Of a DNA stretch of 64,000 nucleotides, positions 7,772 through 17,414 are shown piece after piece. The DNA lies in NCBI GenBank assembly GCA_019639255.1, contig JAHBSF010000014.1, positions 1 to 64,000 on the forward strand, read 5' to 3'. Position 1 is the stretch's first letter. Each line of letters opens with the position of its first letter. A model generated the notes under the pieces. It searched no databases. It worked only from the letters and a program-made list of their open reading frames with translations, and was not told the origin of the DNA. The position numbers and the translations under genes were made by a program. Origin of the DNA: Acidobacteriota bacterium. GTDB taxonomy: Bacteria; Acidobacteriota; Blastocatellia; RBC074.

Positions 7772-9025
7772 ATGGATGTTCCACGTCAGGGAGTAGCGCG
7801 CAAGAAGAGAATCCGTCGCGTGCTCTACGGGGTGCTAACTGTAGCGGCGATTGCCGTGATTACGTTCGGGCTGTCGCGGCTCGAACGTGCGGCGCCTAGC
7901 GTCGAGCGTGCGACGGTAGTCATAGACGCGGTCAAGCGCGGTTCCATGGTGCGTCAGGTGCGCGGGTTGGGGACGCTCGTGCCGCTGGAGATACGCTGGA
8001 TTCCGGCGTTCACAAGCGGGCGTGTAGAGAAGCGCATGGTATTGCCCGGCACCGAGGTGCGGCCCGAGACCATTATTTTCGAGTTGAGTAATCCGGAGCT
8101 TGAGCAGGCGCTGCTCGAAGCCCAATCGCAGTTGCGCTCGGCCGAAGCCGAATACGACAACCGCAAGGTCGAACTCGAAACGCAGTTGCTCAATCAGCGG
8201 GCGCAGGCCGCGACGGTGCAGGCGGATTTTTCGCAGGCGAAACTTCAGGCCGAAGCCAACGAGACGCTGGCCAAAGAAGGGCTGGTTTCCGATCTGGTGC
8301 TCAAGCAATCGCGTGCGCGTGCGCAGGAACTGGCTACGCGGTTTGAACTCGAACAGCAGCGTCTGAAGATGAACCAGGAGGCGGTCAAGACGCAGCTTGC
8401 CGTGCAGGAAGCGCAGCTCGAACAGCGGCGCACGCAGGCCGCCCTGCGCCGGCAGCAGGTGGATCAACTGCGCGTGCGCGCCGGCATGCACGGCGTGTTG
8501 CAGCAGCTTGCCGTAGAGGTCGGGCAGCAGGTCACGCCGGGCACCAATCTTGCGCGCGTTGCGGATCTTACGCGGCTCAAAGCCGAGGTGCGGATCGCCG
8601 AAACGCAGGCCAAGGACATACAGATCGGGCTCATAGCCTCGATCGACACGCGCAACGGGGTTATTCCGGGGCGCGTTATCCGCATCGATCCTGCGGCGCA
8701 GAACGGTACGGTGACGGTGGATGTGGCGCTCGAAGGCGAACTGCCGAAAGGCGCGCGCCCGGATATGAGCGTAGACGGAACGGTCGAACTTGAACGGCTC
8801 GAAGACGTATTGTATGTGCAGCGGCCGGCGTTCGGGCAGGAGCGGAGCACGATTACGCTGTTCAGGCTCGAACCCGACGGGCAGCACGCCGTGCGGACGC
8901 AGGTCACGCTCGGACGCAGCTCGGTTACGACTATTGAACTCATCAGCGGTCTGCAGGTCGGCGACCGGGTGATCCTTTCGGATACATCGCAGTTCGATAC
9001 GGCCGACCGCATACGGCTGAATTAA
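7772..9025 (+). CDS. HlyD/RND-type periplasmic adaptor of the ABC exporter
   Basis: 417 residues: a short basic cytoplasmic N-terminus, one membrane helix at about 17-35, a biotinyl-lipoyl-like beta region (PAFTSGRVEKRMVLPGTEV), a long Gln/Ala/Glu-rich coiled-coil hairpin at about 105-240, then the second lipoyl half (GMHGVLQQLAVEVGQQV) and beta-barrel and membrane-proximal domains. This is the membrane-fusion protein that would link an inner-membrane MacB-type permease to an outer-membrane channel. The ribosome binding site GGAGA precedes the ATG. The ATPase gene follows after 46 bp, so the two are likely cotranscribed. The substrate is unknown. Confidence 0.88.
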   Translation: MDVPRQGVARKKRIRRVLYGVLTVAAIAVITFGLSRLERAAPSVERATVVIDAVKRGSMVRQVRGLGTLVPLEIRWIPAFTSGRVEKRMVLPGTEVRPETIIFELSNPELEQALLEAQSQLRSAEAEYDNRKVELETQLLNQRAQAATVQADFSQAKLQAEANETLAKEGLVSDLVLKQSRARAQELATRFELEQQRLKMNQEAVKTQLAVQEAQLEQRRTQAALRRQQVDQLRVRAGMHGVLQQLAVEVGQQVTPGTNLARVADLTRLKAEVRIAETQAKDIQIGLIASIDTRNGVIPGRVIRIDPAAQNGTVTVDVALEGELPKGARPDMSVDGTVELERLEDVLYVQRPAFGQERSTITLFRLEPDGQHAVRTQVTLGRSSVTTIELISGLQVGDRVILSDTSQFDTADRIRLN

Positions 9026-9071
9026 GCCGCCCGAATCAATTACGAAGTATTTCTACCCTGAGGAGAACATA

Positions 9072-9809
9072 ATGAGTGGATCTGAGCCCTTGCTCCGACT
9101 CGATGGCGTAACGAAGGTTTTTTACACCGACGAGGTCGAAACGCACGCCCTTGCGGGCATTCACCTGGAGGTGCAGCCCGGGGAATACGTCGCCATCGCC
9201 GGCCCTTCGGGATGCGGCAAATCTACGCTGCTTTCGATCCTGGGACTGCTCGATTCGCCGTCCGAGGGCGCCTATCACCTGAACGGCCGTCCCGTCGAAA
9301 AGCTCACGGCTTCGGAGCGCGCCCGCATTCGCAACCGCGAGATCGGATTCATATTCCAGAGCTTCAACCTGATCGGCGATCTTACGGTGTTTGAAAACGT
9401 AGAATTGCCGTTGACCTATCGCGGGATGAAGGCGTCGGAGCGCAGAGAGCGCGTGCACGCGGCTCTGGAAAAAGTCGGCATGGCGCACCGTGCGAAACAT
9501 CTGCCCTCGCAGCTCTCGGGCGGTCAGCAGCAGCGCGTAGCCGTTGCGCGCGCCGTAGCCGGGCAGCCCGCGATACTGCTCGCCGACGAGCCTACGGGCA
9601 ACCTCGATTCTACGAACGGCGAAGCCGTAATGGAGCTTCTGCGCGAACTGCACCGCGAGGGTGCCACCATCTGCATGGTGACGCACGACCCGCGATTTGC
9701 GCGCCACGCCGACCGCTCGATTCACCTCTTCGACGGTCGCATCGTGGAGGAAGACCACAGCCCGAAGGCCGAGAAGGAACTCGAAGAAAGCGGGTTCGAA
9801 ATGAATTAA
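9072..9809 (+). CDS. MacB/LolD-type ABC transporter ATPase
   Basis: 245 residues, a single nucleotide-binding domain. Walker [10 protein letters not shown] is at 44-52, the Q-loop in FIFQSFNL, the signature [14 protein letters not shown], Walker [13 protein letters not shown] and the switch histidine in MVTHD. The sequence belongs to the MacB/LolD/FtsE group that energises FtsX-fold permeases by mechanotransmission. The ribosome binding site GAGGAGA is strong. It is the only ATPase in the window although five ADOP permeases follow, so it may serve several of them. Confidence 0.92.
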   Translation: MSGSEPLLRLDGVTKVFYTDEVETHALAGIHLEVQPGEYVAIAGPSGCGKSTLLSILGLLDSPSEGAYHLNGRPVEKLTASERARIRNREIGFIFQSFNLIGDLTVFENVELPLTYRGMKASERRERVHAALEKVGMAHRAKHLPSQLSGGQQQRVAVARAVAGQPAILLADEPTGNLDSTNGEAVMELLRELHREGATICMVTHDPRFARHADRSIHLFDGRIVEEDHSPKAEKELEESGFEMN

Positions 9810-9818
9810 CAAAGAGAC

Positions 9819-9937
9819 AAGAGAGATGACGGAACAAACGAAAATTCACGAAACAAACGGAAAGGCAGGATCTTTTCCGTTTGTTTCGTGAATTTCCGTT
9901 TGTTTCGTGAATTTCCGTTTGTTCCGTCATCTCTCTT
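9819..9937. repeat. Long palindromic intergenic element, copy 4
   Basis: Left arm AAGAGAGATGACGGAACAAA. The right side carries the TTTCGTGAATTTCCGTTTGT module twice in direct repeat, so the right arm is longer than the left. Stem variant GATGAC/GTCATC. It lies between the ABC ATPase and the first ADOP gene. Confidence 0.9.
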
Positions 9938-9958
9938 ACTCTCTCTTGGGGGTTCGTA

Positions 9959-12421
9959 ATGGAATCTCTCCGCCGCGATCTGGGCTACGCATTGCGCTCC
10001 CTGCTCAAGCACCCCGGATTTACCGCCGTTGCACTCCTTTCGCTTGCGCTCGGCATCGGTGCAAACGCCACGATCTTCTCGGTCGTCAACGCGTTGCTGC
10101 TGTCCTCGCTGCCGGTTGCAGATCCGGAGCGACTCGTAGCCGTTTACGGCACGGATGCGAAAAATCAGGGCGGATTCCTGAACTATATGCCGGTTTCGCA
10201 GCCCAACTTCGACGACTACCGCGAGCAGAACGATGTGATGGCCGGTATGTTCGCCTTCCAGTTTGCGCCGCTCAATCTCGCGGCCGGCGGCGAACCCGAA
10301 CAGAGTACGGGACTGTTGGTTTCGGGCAATTACTTCGACCTGCTCGGCGTGCGCGCAATACACGGCCGCACGTTTCTGCCCGAGGAGGACCGCGCACCGA
10401 CGCACCCCGTAGCAGTGCTCGGCTACGGATTGTGGCAGCGGCGATTCGGCGGCGACGAGGCGATCGTTGGGCGCGAAATCCGGCTCAACGACCTGCAATT
10501 CACCGTCATAGGAATCGCGCCGGAGAATTTTCGCGGAACCAACCTGCTCGCCACGGTCGATGTATGGGTACCGCTGTCGATGGGCGAGCGCGTAACGACG
10601 GGATTTTTGCGCGACTATTTCCGCGACCGGCGCGCCATGACGATGAACGTCATCGGACGCCTTAAAGACGGCGTAGCCGTAGAGCAGGCCGAGGCTTCGC
10701 TGAAAACGATCGCGAGCCGTCTGGAGGCGGCCTACCCGCGCGACAACGAAAAGCGCAGCGTGCAGTTGATTCCTCTACAGCAGGCCTCGATCAATCCGGC
10801 GCTGCGGCGGATATTCGTCAATTCGGGCCGGCTGCTTATGGGCGTGGTGGCGCTGGTGCTGCTCGTAGCGTGCGCCAACGTCGCCAATCTGCTGCTTGCA
10901 CGCGCTGCTGCAAGGCGCAAGGAAATCGCAGTCCGTCTGGCATTGGGCGCTACGCGCGCGCGACTGGTGCGCCAGCTTCTGACCGAAAGCCTGCTGCTTG
11001 CCCTGCTCGGGGCGGGACTCGGACTGTTCATCGCCGTATGGGGCCGCGAACTGCTGTGGGCGTTCCGGCCTCCGTTTCTGCAAAACGCCGAGCTGCAGAT
11101 CGGCATCGACTGGCGCGTGCTTGGTTTCGTCGTGCTGATGTCGGCGGCCACGGGGCTGCTGTTCGGACTCGTACCCGCGCTGCGGGCTTCGCGATCCGAT
11201 CTGGTCGCTGAACTGAAGGACAAAAGCAGCCAGGCGAATCAGGATGCGCGATGGTGGAGTCTGCGCAACGCGCTCGTCGTTGCACAGGTGGCCCTCTCGC
11301 TCATCGGGCTTGTAGGCGCGGGGCTATTCGCGCAGAGCCTCATACGCACGCAGCAGATCGACCCGGGATTTGAATCCGATCGACTGCTCGTAATGTCTTT
11401 TAACCCGGGAGCGGGCGGATACGACGAAGCGCGCGGGCGCGAATTCCAGCGCCGGGTGCTGGCGGAGGTGCACGCGCTTCCCGGGGTCGGGGCCGCGGCG
11501 CTGGCCTCGAACGCGCCTTTCGGCGGCGGTTTTCAGCGCAGCATCACGGTCGAGGGCAGGGAGCCGCCTGCGGGCGGGCGCGGCATTCTGACGACGGTCA
11601 ACGATGTCACGCCGGGTTATTTCGATGCGGCGGGAATAAAGCTGCGGCGAGGCCGCGGCTTCAACGCGTTCGACCGGGAGGGTGCGCCCCACGTTGCAAT
11701 CATCAACGAGGCGGCAGCGCGGCGCTTCTGGCCCGACGAAGATCCGGTAGGCAAGCGGTACCAGTTCTTCGGCGAAGATTTTCATCACGAAGTCGTGGGC
11801 GTTGCTGCCGATACGGTGCAGTTTACGCTCGGCGAAGACCCGCAGCCGCAGATTTACCTGCCGCTTGAGCAGCACTACTCGCCGGAACTCACGCTGCACG
11901 TGCAAACGACGGGCGCACCCGACGCGCTGATGCCGCAGGTGCGGCGCGCGGTGCAGTCTTTGGATTCGAACCTGCCGATATTCGGCGCCGCGTCGATCGG
12001 GCAACTTCTGGATCAGGCGCTGTGGGCGCCGAGGATGGGCGCGGGGATGCTCGGACTTTTTGCACTGCTGGCGCTGGCGCTCGCCTGCATCGGACTGTAT
12101 GGAGTGCTCTCCTATAACGTCGCACAGCGCACACAGGAAATAGGAGTTCGTATGGCCCTCGGGGCGTCGAGCAGAACGATTTTCGCAATGGTGCTCAGCC
12201 AGGGCCTGACGCTTGTGGGCGTCGGCGCGGCCCTGGGCATACTCGGAGGACTTGCAGCGACGCAGCTCGTTGCGGGATTTCTTTTCGGCGTCAGCGCCGC
12301 CGATCCGCTGACCTTCATCATTACACCGCTCGTGCTGGGACTTGTAGGGCTTGCAGCCGCGTGGCTGCCGGCAAGGCGCGCAACCCGGGTCGATCCTTTG
12401 GTCGCGCTCAGATACGAATGA
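9959..12421 (+). CDS. ADOP-type ABC permease 1
   Basis: 820 residues with the duplicated MacB layout: a first membrane helix at about 20-40 (after LLKHPGF), a large MacB-type periplasmic domain, an FtsX block of three helices around 285-400 ([24 protein letters not shown]), another helix near 430, a second periplasmic domain, and a C-terminal FtsX block from about 690 ending LPARRATRVDPLVALRYE. These acidobacterial duplicated orphan permeases lack a fused ATPase. As the first gene after the ATPase it is the likeliest direct partner. The substrate is unknown; MacB relatives export peptides, lipids or macrolides. Confidence 0.9.
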   Translation: MESLRRDLGYALRSLLKHPGFTAVALLSLALGIGANATIFSVVNALLLSSLPVADPERLVAVYGTDAKNQGGFLNYMPVSQPNFDDYREQNDVMAGMFAFQFAPLNLAAGGEPEQSTGLLVSGNYFDLLGVRAIHGRTFLPEEDRAPTHPVAVLGYGLWQRRFGGDEAIVGREIRLNDLQFTVIGIAPENFRGTNLLATVDVWVPLSMGERVTTGFLRDYFRDRRAMTMNVIGRLKDGVAVEQAEASLKTIASRLEAAYPRDNEKRSVQLIPLQQASINPALRRIFVNSGRLLMGVVALVLLVACANVANLLLARAAARRKEIAVRLALGATRARLVRQLLTESLLLALLGAGLGLFIAVWGRELLWAFRPPFLQNAELQIGIDWRVLGFVVLMSAATGLLFGLVPALRASRSDLVAELKDKSSQANQDARWWSLRNALVVAQVALSLIGLVGAGLFAQSLIRTQQIDPGFESDRLLVMSFNPGAGGYDEARGREFQRRVLAEVHALPGVGAAALASNAPFGGGFQRSITVEGREPPAGGRGILTTVNDVTPGYFDAAGIKLRRGRGFNAFDREGAPHVAIINEAAARRFWPDEDPVGKRYQFFGEDFHHEVVGVAADTVQFTLGEDPQPQIYLPLEQHYSPELTLHVQTTGAPDALMPQVRRAVQSLDSNLPIFGAASIGQLLDQALWAPRMGAGMLGLFALLALALACIGLYGVLSYNVAQRTQEIGVRMALGASSRTIFAMVLSQGLTLVGVGAALGILGGLAATQLVAGFLFGVSAADPLTFIITPLVLGLVGLAAAWLPARRATRVDPLVALRYE

Positions 12422-12425
12422 CGGA

Positions 12426-12503
12426 AGAGAGATAACGGAACAAACAAAAATTCACGAAACAAACGGAAAAGATCATTCCTTTCCGTTTGTTCCGTTGTCT
12501 CTG
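12426..12503. repeat. Long palindromic intergenic element, copy 5
   Basis: Short copy filling most of the gap between two ADOP genes. Left GATAAC faces right GTTGTC, a single T-G wobble in an otherwise matching outer stem. The right arm ends directly before the GAAAGGAA ribosome binding site of the next gene. Confidence 0.88.
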
Positions 12504-12516
12504 AAAGGAATCTCCG

Positions 12517-14934
12517 ATGGAAGCCCTGCTGCACGACATACGCTTTGCATTGCGCGTGCTGGTGAAAAACCCCGGGTTTACGCTCGTAGCCGCCTTTGCG
12601 CTCGCGCTCGGCATAGGTGCGAATACGGCGATTTTCAGCGTCGTCAACGGTGTGTTGCTGCGGCCGCTCGCTTACCCGAAGCCCGAACAGTTGACGATGG
12701 TCTGGCTCGACAACCGGCGGCAGGGCATCCGCGAAGACATCACCTCGTGGCCCAACTACACCGACTGGCGCGACCAGAACCAGACCTTTCAGCGCATGGC
12801 CGGTTACCGCTCGACGCGTCTGAACCTGACCGGTTCCGGGGAACCCGAAGAGATGCAGGTAGTAATGGCAACGACCAATTTTTTCCAGTTGATGGGGATC
12901 GGCCCCGCGCTCGGACGCGGATTCGTCGATGATGAAAGTCAGCCCGGCAAGGACAATGTCGTAGTGCTCAGCCACGGTCTGTGGCAGCGGCGATTCGGCG
13001 GCGATCCCTCGATTCTGAACCGTCAGATAAATCTCAACGGGCAGGCAACGACCGTCATAGGCGTGATGCCCGCGGGCTTTGAATTCCCGAGCAAAACCGA
13101 TATGTGGGGGCCGCTTGCGCCGAACGACAGGCTGCGCGCGGCGCGCGGCGCATTCTGGCTTCCGGTCATCGGCCGCCTCAAAGACTCAGTGACGATAGAG
13201 CAGGCGCGGGCCGAGATGAACGTCATCGCCGAGCGCCTCGAAAACGAATATCCCGACATAAACCGGGGCTACGGCGTCAATCTCGTTCCCCTGCACGAAA
13301 CCACCGTAGGCAACGTAAGGACGGCTCTGCTCGTGCTGCTTGCGGCGGTGGTTTTCGTTCTGCTGATCGCGTGCGCGAATGTGGCCAATCTTCTGCTTGC
13401 GCGCGCGGCTACGCGTTCGCGCGAAATCGCCGTCCGATCGGCGCTCGGCGCAGGACGCGGCCGTATCATCAGACAACTGCTGACCGAAAGCCTGATACTG
13501 GCCATTACGGGCGGCGCCGTGGGCGTACTCCTGGCCTGGTGGGGAGTGGATCTGCTCGTCAAGCTCGGACCCGAAAACCTGCCGCGACTGAGCGAAGTGA
13601 GACTCGATTCGCGGGTGCTCGGCTTTACATTCTCCCTGTCGCTTCTGACCGGAATCGTATTCGGACTGGCGCCTGCAATTTATGCGTCCCGGCTCGATTT
13701 GTCCGAGATGCTCAAGGAAGGCAGCCGCACGGGACCGGGAGGAAAGCGAGCCAACATCGTGCGCAGTGCATTTGTCGTAACCGAGCTGGCTTTTGCATTG
13801 CTGCTGCTGATCGGCGCGGGCCTGATGATCCGCAGTTTCGCCCGGATTCAGAACGTGGATCCCGGATTCCGCACCGACCGCTTGTTGACGCTGCAACTGC
13901 GGCTGCCGCGCACGAAGTATCCGGACGGCGCACAAGTCAACGCCTTTTATCAGCAGTTGCACGAGCGCCTCGCAGCCCTGCCCGGCGTCGACGGCGCAAG
14001 CGCAACGACATCTATACTGCTGCCGCAGCTTGCCAATTCGAGCGGCTTCGTCATTGAGGGCCGGGCGCCCGATCCGCAGGAACAACGGCTTGAACTGCCG
14101 TTCGACAGCGTGATGCCGGAGTATTTCCAGGTTATGGGAGTGCCATTGTTGCGGGGTCGATTTTTCACCGCGCAGGACGGCCCCGATGCTCCCAACGTTG
14201 CGATCATCAACGAGACGATGGCCGGGAAGTATTTCGGCAGTGACGATCCCCTCGGACGCCGCTTCAGTTTCGGGACTCCGCGCAACGACTCGGACTGGAT
14301 CACGATAGTCGGAGTGGTAAGAGATACGAAACGGCAGGGTCTGGCCGCGCCGATAAGGATCGAATCATTTATGCCTGCGGCGCAGAATCCGAGCCGCGGC
14401 ATGGAAATCGTAATCCGGACTTCCGGCGATCCACAGGCAATGGCCGGAACCGTAAGAGAGCAGGTACGACAACTCGACGCCGACCTGCCCATAGCGAGCA
14501 TCCGCACGATGGAGGAGATCTTCTCGACCTCGATCGCCGAGCGGAGACTGAACATGCTGTTGCTCGGAATTTTTGCATTCGTGGCGCTGGTGCTCGCGGC
14601 CGTAGGGATCTACGGCGTGATGTCGTATGCCATCAGCCGGCGAACCAACGAAATGGGCGTGCGCATCGCGCTCGGCGCAACACGGGGCGACATCCTCCGG
14701 CTGGTAGTCGGACAGGGGATGCGGCTTGCGCTTGCGGGCGTCGGCGCCGGGACGGTGCTGGCGTTCGTTATGACGCGGTGGATGTCAAGCCTGCTTTTCG
14801 GAATCAGTTCGACCGACTTGTGGACGTTTACGCTCGTGCCCGTTCTGCTTGCGGCAACGGGGCTGCTTGCGTGTTATATTCCGGCGCGCCGCGCAACCCG
14901 AGTCGATCCTATGATCGCGCTCAGATACGAATGA
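12517..14934 (+). CDS. ADOP-type ABC permease 2
   Basis: 805 residues with the same architecture as its neighbour: LLHDIRFALRVLVKNPGFT before the first helix, a MacB-type domain with SHGLWQRRFGG, a middle FtsX block (VLLIACANVANLLLARAA), a second periplasmic domain and a C-terminal block with SRRTNEMGVRIALGATR, ending ARRATRVDPMIALRYE. The ribosome binding site GAAAGGAA is present. It follows permease 1 after 95 bp that hold a palindromic element, so transcription may or may not be continuous. Confidence 0.9.
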   Translation: MEALLHDIRFALRVLVKNPGFTLVAAFALALGIGANTAIFSVVNGVLLRPLAYPKPEQLTMVWLDNRRQGIREDITSWPNYTDWRDQNQTFQRMAGYRSTRLNLTGSGEPEEMQVVMATTNFFQLMGIGPALGRGFVDDESQPGKDNVVVLSHGLWQRRFGGDPSILNRQINLNGQATTVIGVMPAGFEFPSKTDMWGPLAPNDRLRAARGAFWLPVIGRLKDSVTIEQARAEMNVIAERLENEYPDINRGYGVNLVPLHETTVGNVRTALLVLLAAVVFVLLIACANVANLLLARAATRSREIAVRSALGAGRGRIIRQLLTESLILAITGGAVGVLLAWWGVDLLVKLGPENLPRLSEVRLDSRVLGFTFSLSLLTGIVFGLAPAIYASRLDLSEMLKEGSRTGPGGKRANIVRSAFVVTELAFALLLLIGAGLMIRSFARIQNVDPGFRTDRLLTLQLRLPRTKYPDGAQVNAFYQQLHERLAALPGVDGASATTSILLPQLANSSGFVIEGRAPDPQEQRLELPFDSVMPEYFQVMGVPLLRGRFFTAQDGPDAPNVAIINETMAGKYFGSDDPLGRRFSFGTPRNDSDWITIVGVVRDTKRQGLAAPIRIESFMPAAQNPSRGMEIVIRTSGDPQAMAGTVREQVRQLDADLPIASIRTMEEIFSTSIAERRLNMLLLGIFAFVALVLAAVGIYGVMSYAISRRTNEMGVRIALGATRGDILRLVVGQGMRLALAGVGAGTVLAFVMTRWMSSLLFGISSTDLWTFTLVPVLLAATGLLACYIPARRATRVDPMIALRYE

Positions 14935-14936
14935 CA

Positions 14937-15034
14937 GGAGAGATAACGGAACAAACGAAATGAAACGAAATGAAACGGAACTGACCATTCCTTTCGTTTT
15001 TTTCGTTTTATTTCGTTTGTTCCGTTATCTCTCT
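14937..15034. repeat. Long palindromic intergenic element, copy 6
   Basis: Arms GGAGAGATAACGGAACAAAC and TTTGTTCCGTTATCTCTCTT enclose two TGAAACGAAA modules, mirrored by TTTCGTTTTATTTCG. Its frame reads through into the serine hydrolase, giving a spurious upstream start at 14960. Confidence 0.92.
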
Positions 15035-15079
15035 TCCCTCCCAAACCGGGAATCACTGCGGAATACAACGGGAAAGTTC

Positions 15080-16240
15080 ATGAATAAATCCCTGCGACTC
15101 AATTTTTTGCTGTTCGTCTCGATCTGTTTGTGCGGTCTGACCGTACGGGCGCAGCAGGCGCAAATCTCTTCCGAACTCTCGCCCGAACTCCTCAAACAGA
15201 TCGAAGCCATCATCGAGAGTGAACGCGAGAAGCACAAGATGCCGGGGCTCTCCGTAGCAATCGGGATGAACAACCGGCTCGTATATTCCAGAGGCTTCGG
15301 CGCGGCGGATCTGGAACACAACGTTGCAGCGCGCCCCGATACCGTTTACCGCACTGCATCGATCGCCAAAGCGATGACAGCGACGGCCGTAATGCAGCTC
15401 GTCGATGCCGGACGGATAGATCTCGATGCGCCGGTGAATAAATACTGCCTCGCTTTTCCCGAAAAACAGTGGCCCGTCACTACGCGCCAGTTGCTAGGAC
15501 ATCTGGGCGGCGTCAGGCATTACAACACCTCGGCCGAAGCCGCGGGCACGCGCCATTTCACATCCATCGTCGAATCGCTGACCATCTTCAGGCAGGATCC
15601 GCTGCTGCACGAACCCGGAACGAAATTCAACTACACAACCTACGGCTATACCGTGCTCGGCTGCGCAATCGAGGGCGCATCGGGGATGACCTATGAGGAT
15701 TACATGAAGGCGCGTGTATTTGCGCGCGCCGGCATGACCAATACCGGCATAGATCATTTTCGCCTCGTGATTCCGAACCGCGCGAGCGGGTATGCGCTTG
15801 TAACCCAGGCCGTGCATCAGCAATTGCCCGAAGTCGAACGCAAGATATTCAAGCCCGGCGATATCGGCAACGCCGCGCTGCACGACACGAGCATGAAAAT
15901 TCCGGGCGGCGGTCTGGTTTCGACCGCCGTAGATCTGGTGAGATTCGCCGCTGCGGTCAATACCGGCGCGATCGCCGGCGACAAATCGCGTGCGCTGATG
16001 TGGACCGTGCAGAAAACGAGCGACGGAAAAGAAACCGGCTACGGTCTGGGCTGGGGCGTAAGCGGCGAGGGCGACAGGTTGCTGGTATCTCACAGCGGCG
16101 GGCAGGCCGGGACATCCACGCTGCTGACGCTGATGCCTTCAAAAGGCTCGATCATCGCCGTGATGTGCAACATGCAGAACGTCAATCTCGGCGATATGGT
16201 GAGCCGTATCGGGCAACTGCTGGTTCCCCCACCCCAGTAA
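15080..16240 (+). CDS. Exported serine hydrolase, class C beta-lactamase family
   Basis: The start at ATG 15080 gives 386 residues with a signal peptide (about 1-24, hydrophobic LNFLLFVSICLCGL, then RAQQ). The longer frame from 14960 only translates the upstream repeat. The catalytic SxxK is S94-I-A-K97; YGY near residue 193 occupies the YxN position, and HSGG near the C-terminus replaces KTG, as usual for this family of esterases and DD-peptidase-like proteins. Predicted periplasmic. Specific substrate unknown; a true beta-lactamase is less likely than an esterase or peptidase. It converges on the diheme cytochrome gene. Confidence 0.88.
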   Translation: MNKSLRLNFLLFVSICLCGLTVRAQQAQISSELSPELLKQIEAIIESEREKHKMPGLSVAIGMNNRLVYSRGFGAADLEHNVAARPDTVYRTASIAKAMTATAVMQLVDAGRIDLDAPVNKYCLAFPEKQWPVTTRQLLGHLGGVRHYNTSAEAAGTRHFTSIVESLTIFRQDPLLHEPGTKFNYTTYGYTVLGCAIEGASGMTYEDYMKARVFARAGMTNTGIDHFRLVIPNRASGYALVTQAVHQQLPEVERKIFKPGDIGNAALHDTSMKIPGGGLVSTAVDLVRFAAAVNTGAIAGDKSRALMWTVQKTSDGKETGYGLGWGVSGEGDRLLVSHSGGQAGTSTLLTLMPSKGSIIAVMCNMQNVNLGDMVSRIGQLLVPPPQ

Positions 16241-16348
16241 GAGAGATAACGGAACAGACGAAAATAGACGAAATAAACGGAAAAGTACGAAATTGCCCGA
16301 ATCTTTCCGTTTGTTTCGTCTATTTTCGTCTGTTCCGTTATCTCTCTT
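16241..16348. repeat. Long palindromic intergenic element, copy 7
   Basis: Arms GAGAGATAACGGAACAGACG and CGTCTGTTCCGTTATCTCTC match perfectly over 20 bp; inner ATAGACGAAA faces TTTCGTCTAT. It occupies the whole gap between convergent stop codons (16240 and 16347). Confidence 0.93.
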
Positions 16349-17414
16349 ACTCGCAGCGGCCTTCGAGCGAGGCGAGCCACTCCCGGACGAGCATCGCCCC
16401 CTCGCTGTGCACCAGGCTCCTTCCGATCTCCGGCATCATCTCCTTGGGCCGCGTCGATAACATCCGGTAAAGCAGGATCGATTCTTCGGGCTTGCCCGGC
16501 GCCACGTCATACGCGAGATTGCCCGAATATCCGGCCGAATTCGGGTTCTTGCAGTAACCCAGTCGCCTGCGGTCGGTTTCCTTCCAGTCGAGCAGAAATC
16601 CCGTATATGCGGCCGAGCCTCCCGACTGATGGCAATGCGCGCAGTTGGCGTCCAGATATGCGCGGGCGCGCGCTTCTACAGTCGCATTTTTCGCGTCGTC
16701 CCATACCGCAAGGCGCGGCGCGCTTTCGGGCCCGGGCGCGCCGCGCAGATATCCGATGCGCGTCCATCGCGCGAGCTGGTTTTCCCTTCCGTCGGCGTAA
16801 TCGAAATCGCGGTTGAGGTGGCGAGCTTTGGGGCCGATGGGCAGAAGCGATTTCGATCTTTCGTGGCACTGAGCGCATTCGTTTACGTTCGGTATGCTGT
16901 AGCGTATCTTCTGCACGGCGCCCGACGGATCCCTGAACGAAACATCCTGGACGCCGCCCGCGACGACCAGATGCGCTTCGGTCTGCGATTTGTTCCAGAC
17001 GTAGGGCAACGCCACCCAGCCCGCGCTGACGCGTACGAGCAGGCGCGTCTCGATCAATTGCTCCCGGCCGTCTGCCGGAAAGGCGAAGGTCTTGGAAAGG
17101 ATGGTCCCGAACGGAAAGTCGAATTCTTCTTCGTCGCTGTAGCTTGCCGATTGTCCTTCGGGCATCCAGACAAAACGATACTTGTCGGCGTAATCCGAAA
17201 AAAGCGGCGTGTTGAGATCGTAAGGGATGACGCCGGGCGAGGGCTTGAGCGGCGCGCCGCGCCCTTCAAACAGTCCCCACGAAGACAGCTTGTCCGGAAA
17301 CGGTTCGGCCAGATGCACTCTGACGCCCGAACGCCAGCCGCCGCAGCTTGCGTTTACGCACGCGAAAAAGATCAGGGCCGCCGGCAACAACATCGACGGC
17401 GCGCTCCGACGCAT
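16347..17414 (-). CDS. SO2930-type diheme c-type cytochrome
   Basis: 355 residues starting at MRRSAPSM; its ATG overlaps the TGA of the upstream beta-helix gene by one base (TGATG), implying translational coupling. A longer frame to 18284 is an antisense artefact. A signal peptide covers about 1-22, followed by a Cys (NASC) that could be lipidated, although the lipobox is weak. Two CxxCH haem motifs are present, CAQCH mid-protein and CAHCH in the C-terminal third, as expected of the HNE_0200/SO2930 family (TIGR03806), whose genes pair with a TIGR03805-type beta-helix gene. The redox partner and role are unknown. Confidence 0.88.
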   Translation of the reverse strand: MRRSAPSMLLPAALIFFACVNASCGGWRSGVRVHLAEPFPDKLSSWGLFEGRGAPLKPSPGVIPYDLNTPLFSDYADKYRFVWMPEGQSASYSDEEEFDFPFGTILSKTFAFPADGREQLIETRLLVRVSAGWVALPYVWNKSQTEAHLVVAGGVQDVSFRDPSGAVQKIRYSIPNVNECAQCHERSKSLLPIGPKARHLNRDFDYADGRENQLARWTRIGYLRGAPGPESAPRLAVWDDAKNATVEARARAYLDANCAHCHQSGGSAAYTGFLLDWKETDRRRLGYCKNPNSAGYSGNLAYDVAPGKPEESILLYRMLSTRPKEMMPEIGRSLVHSEGAMLVREWLASLEGRCE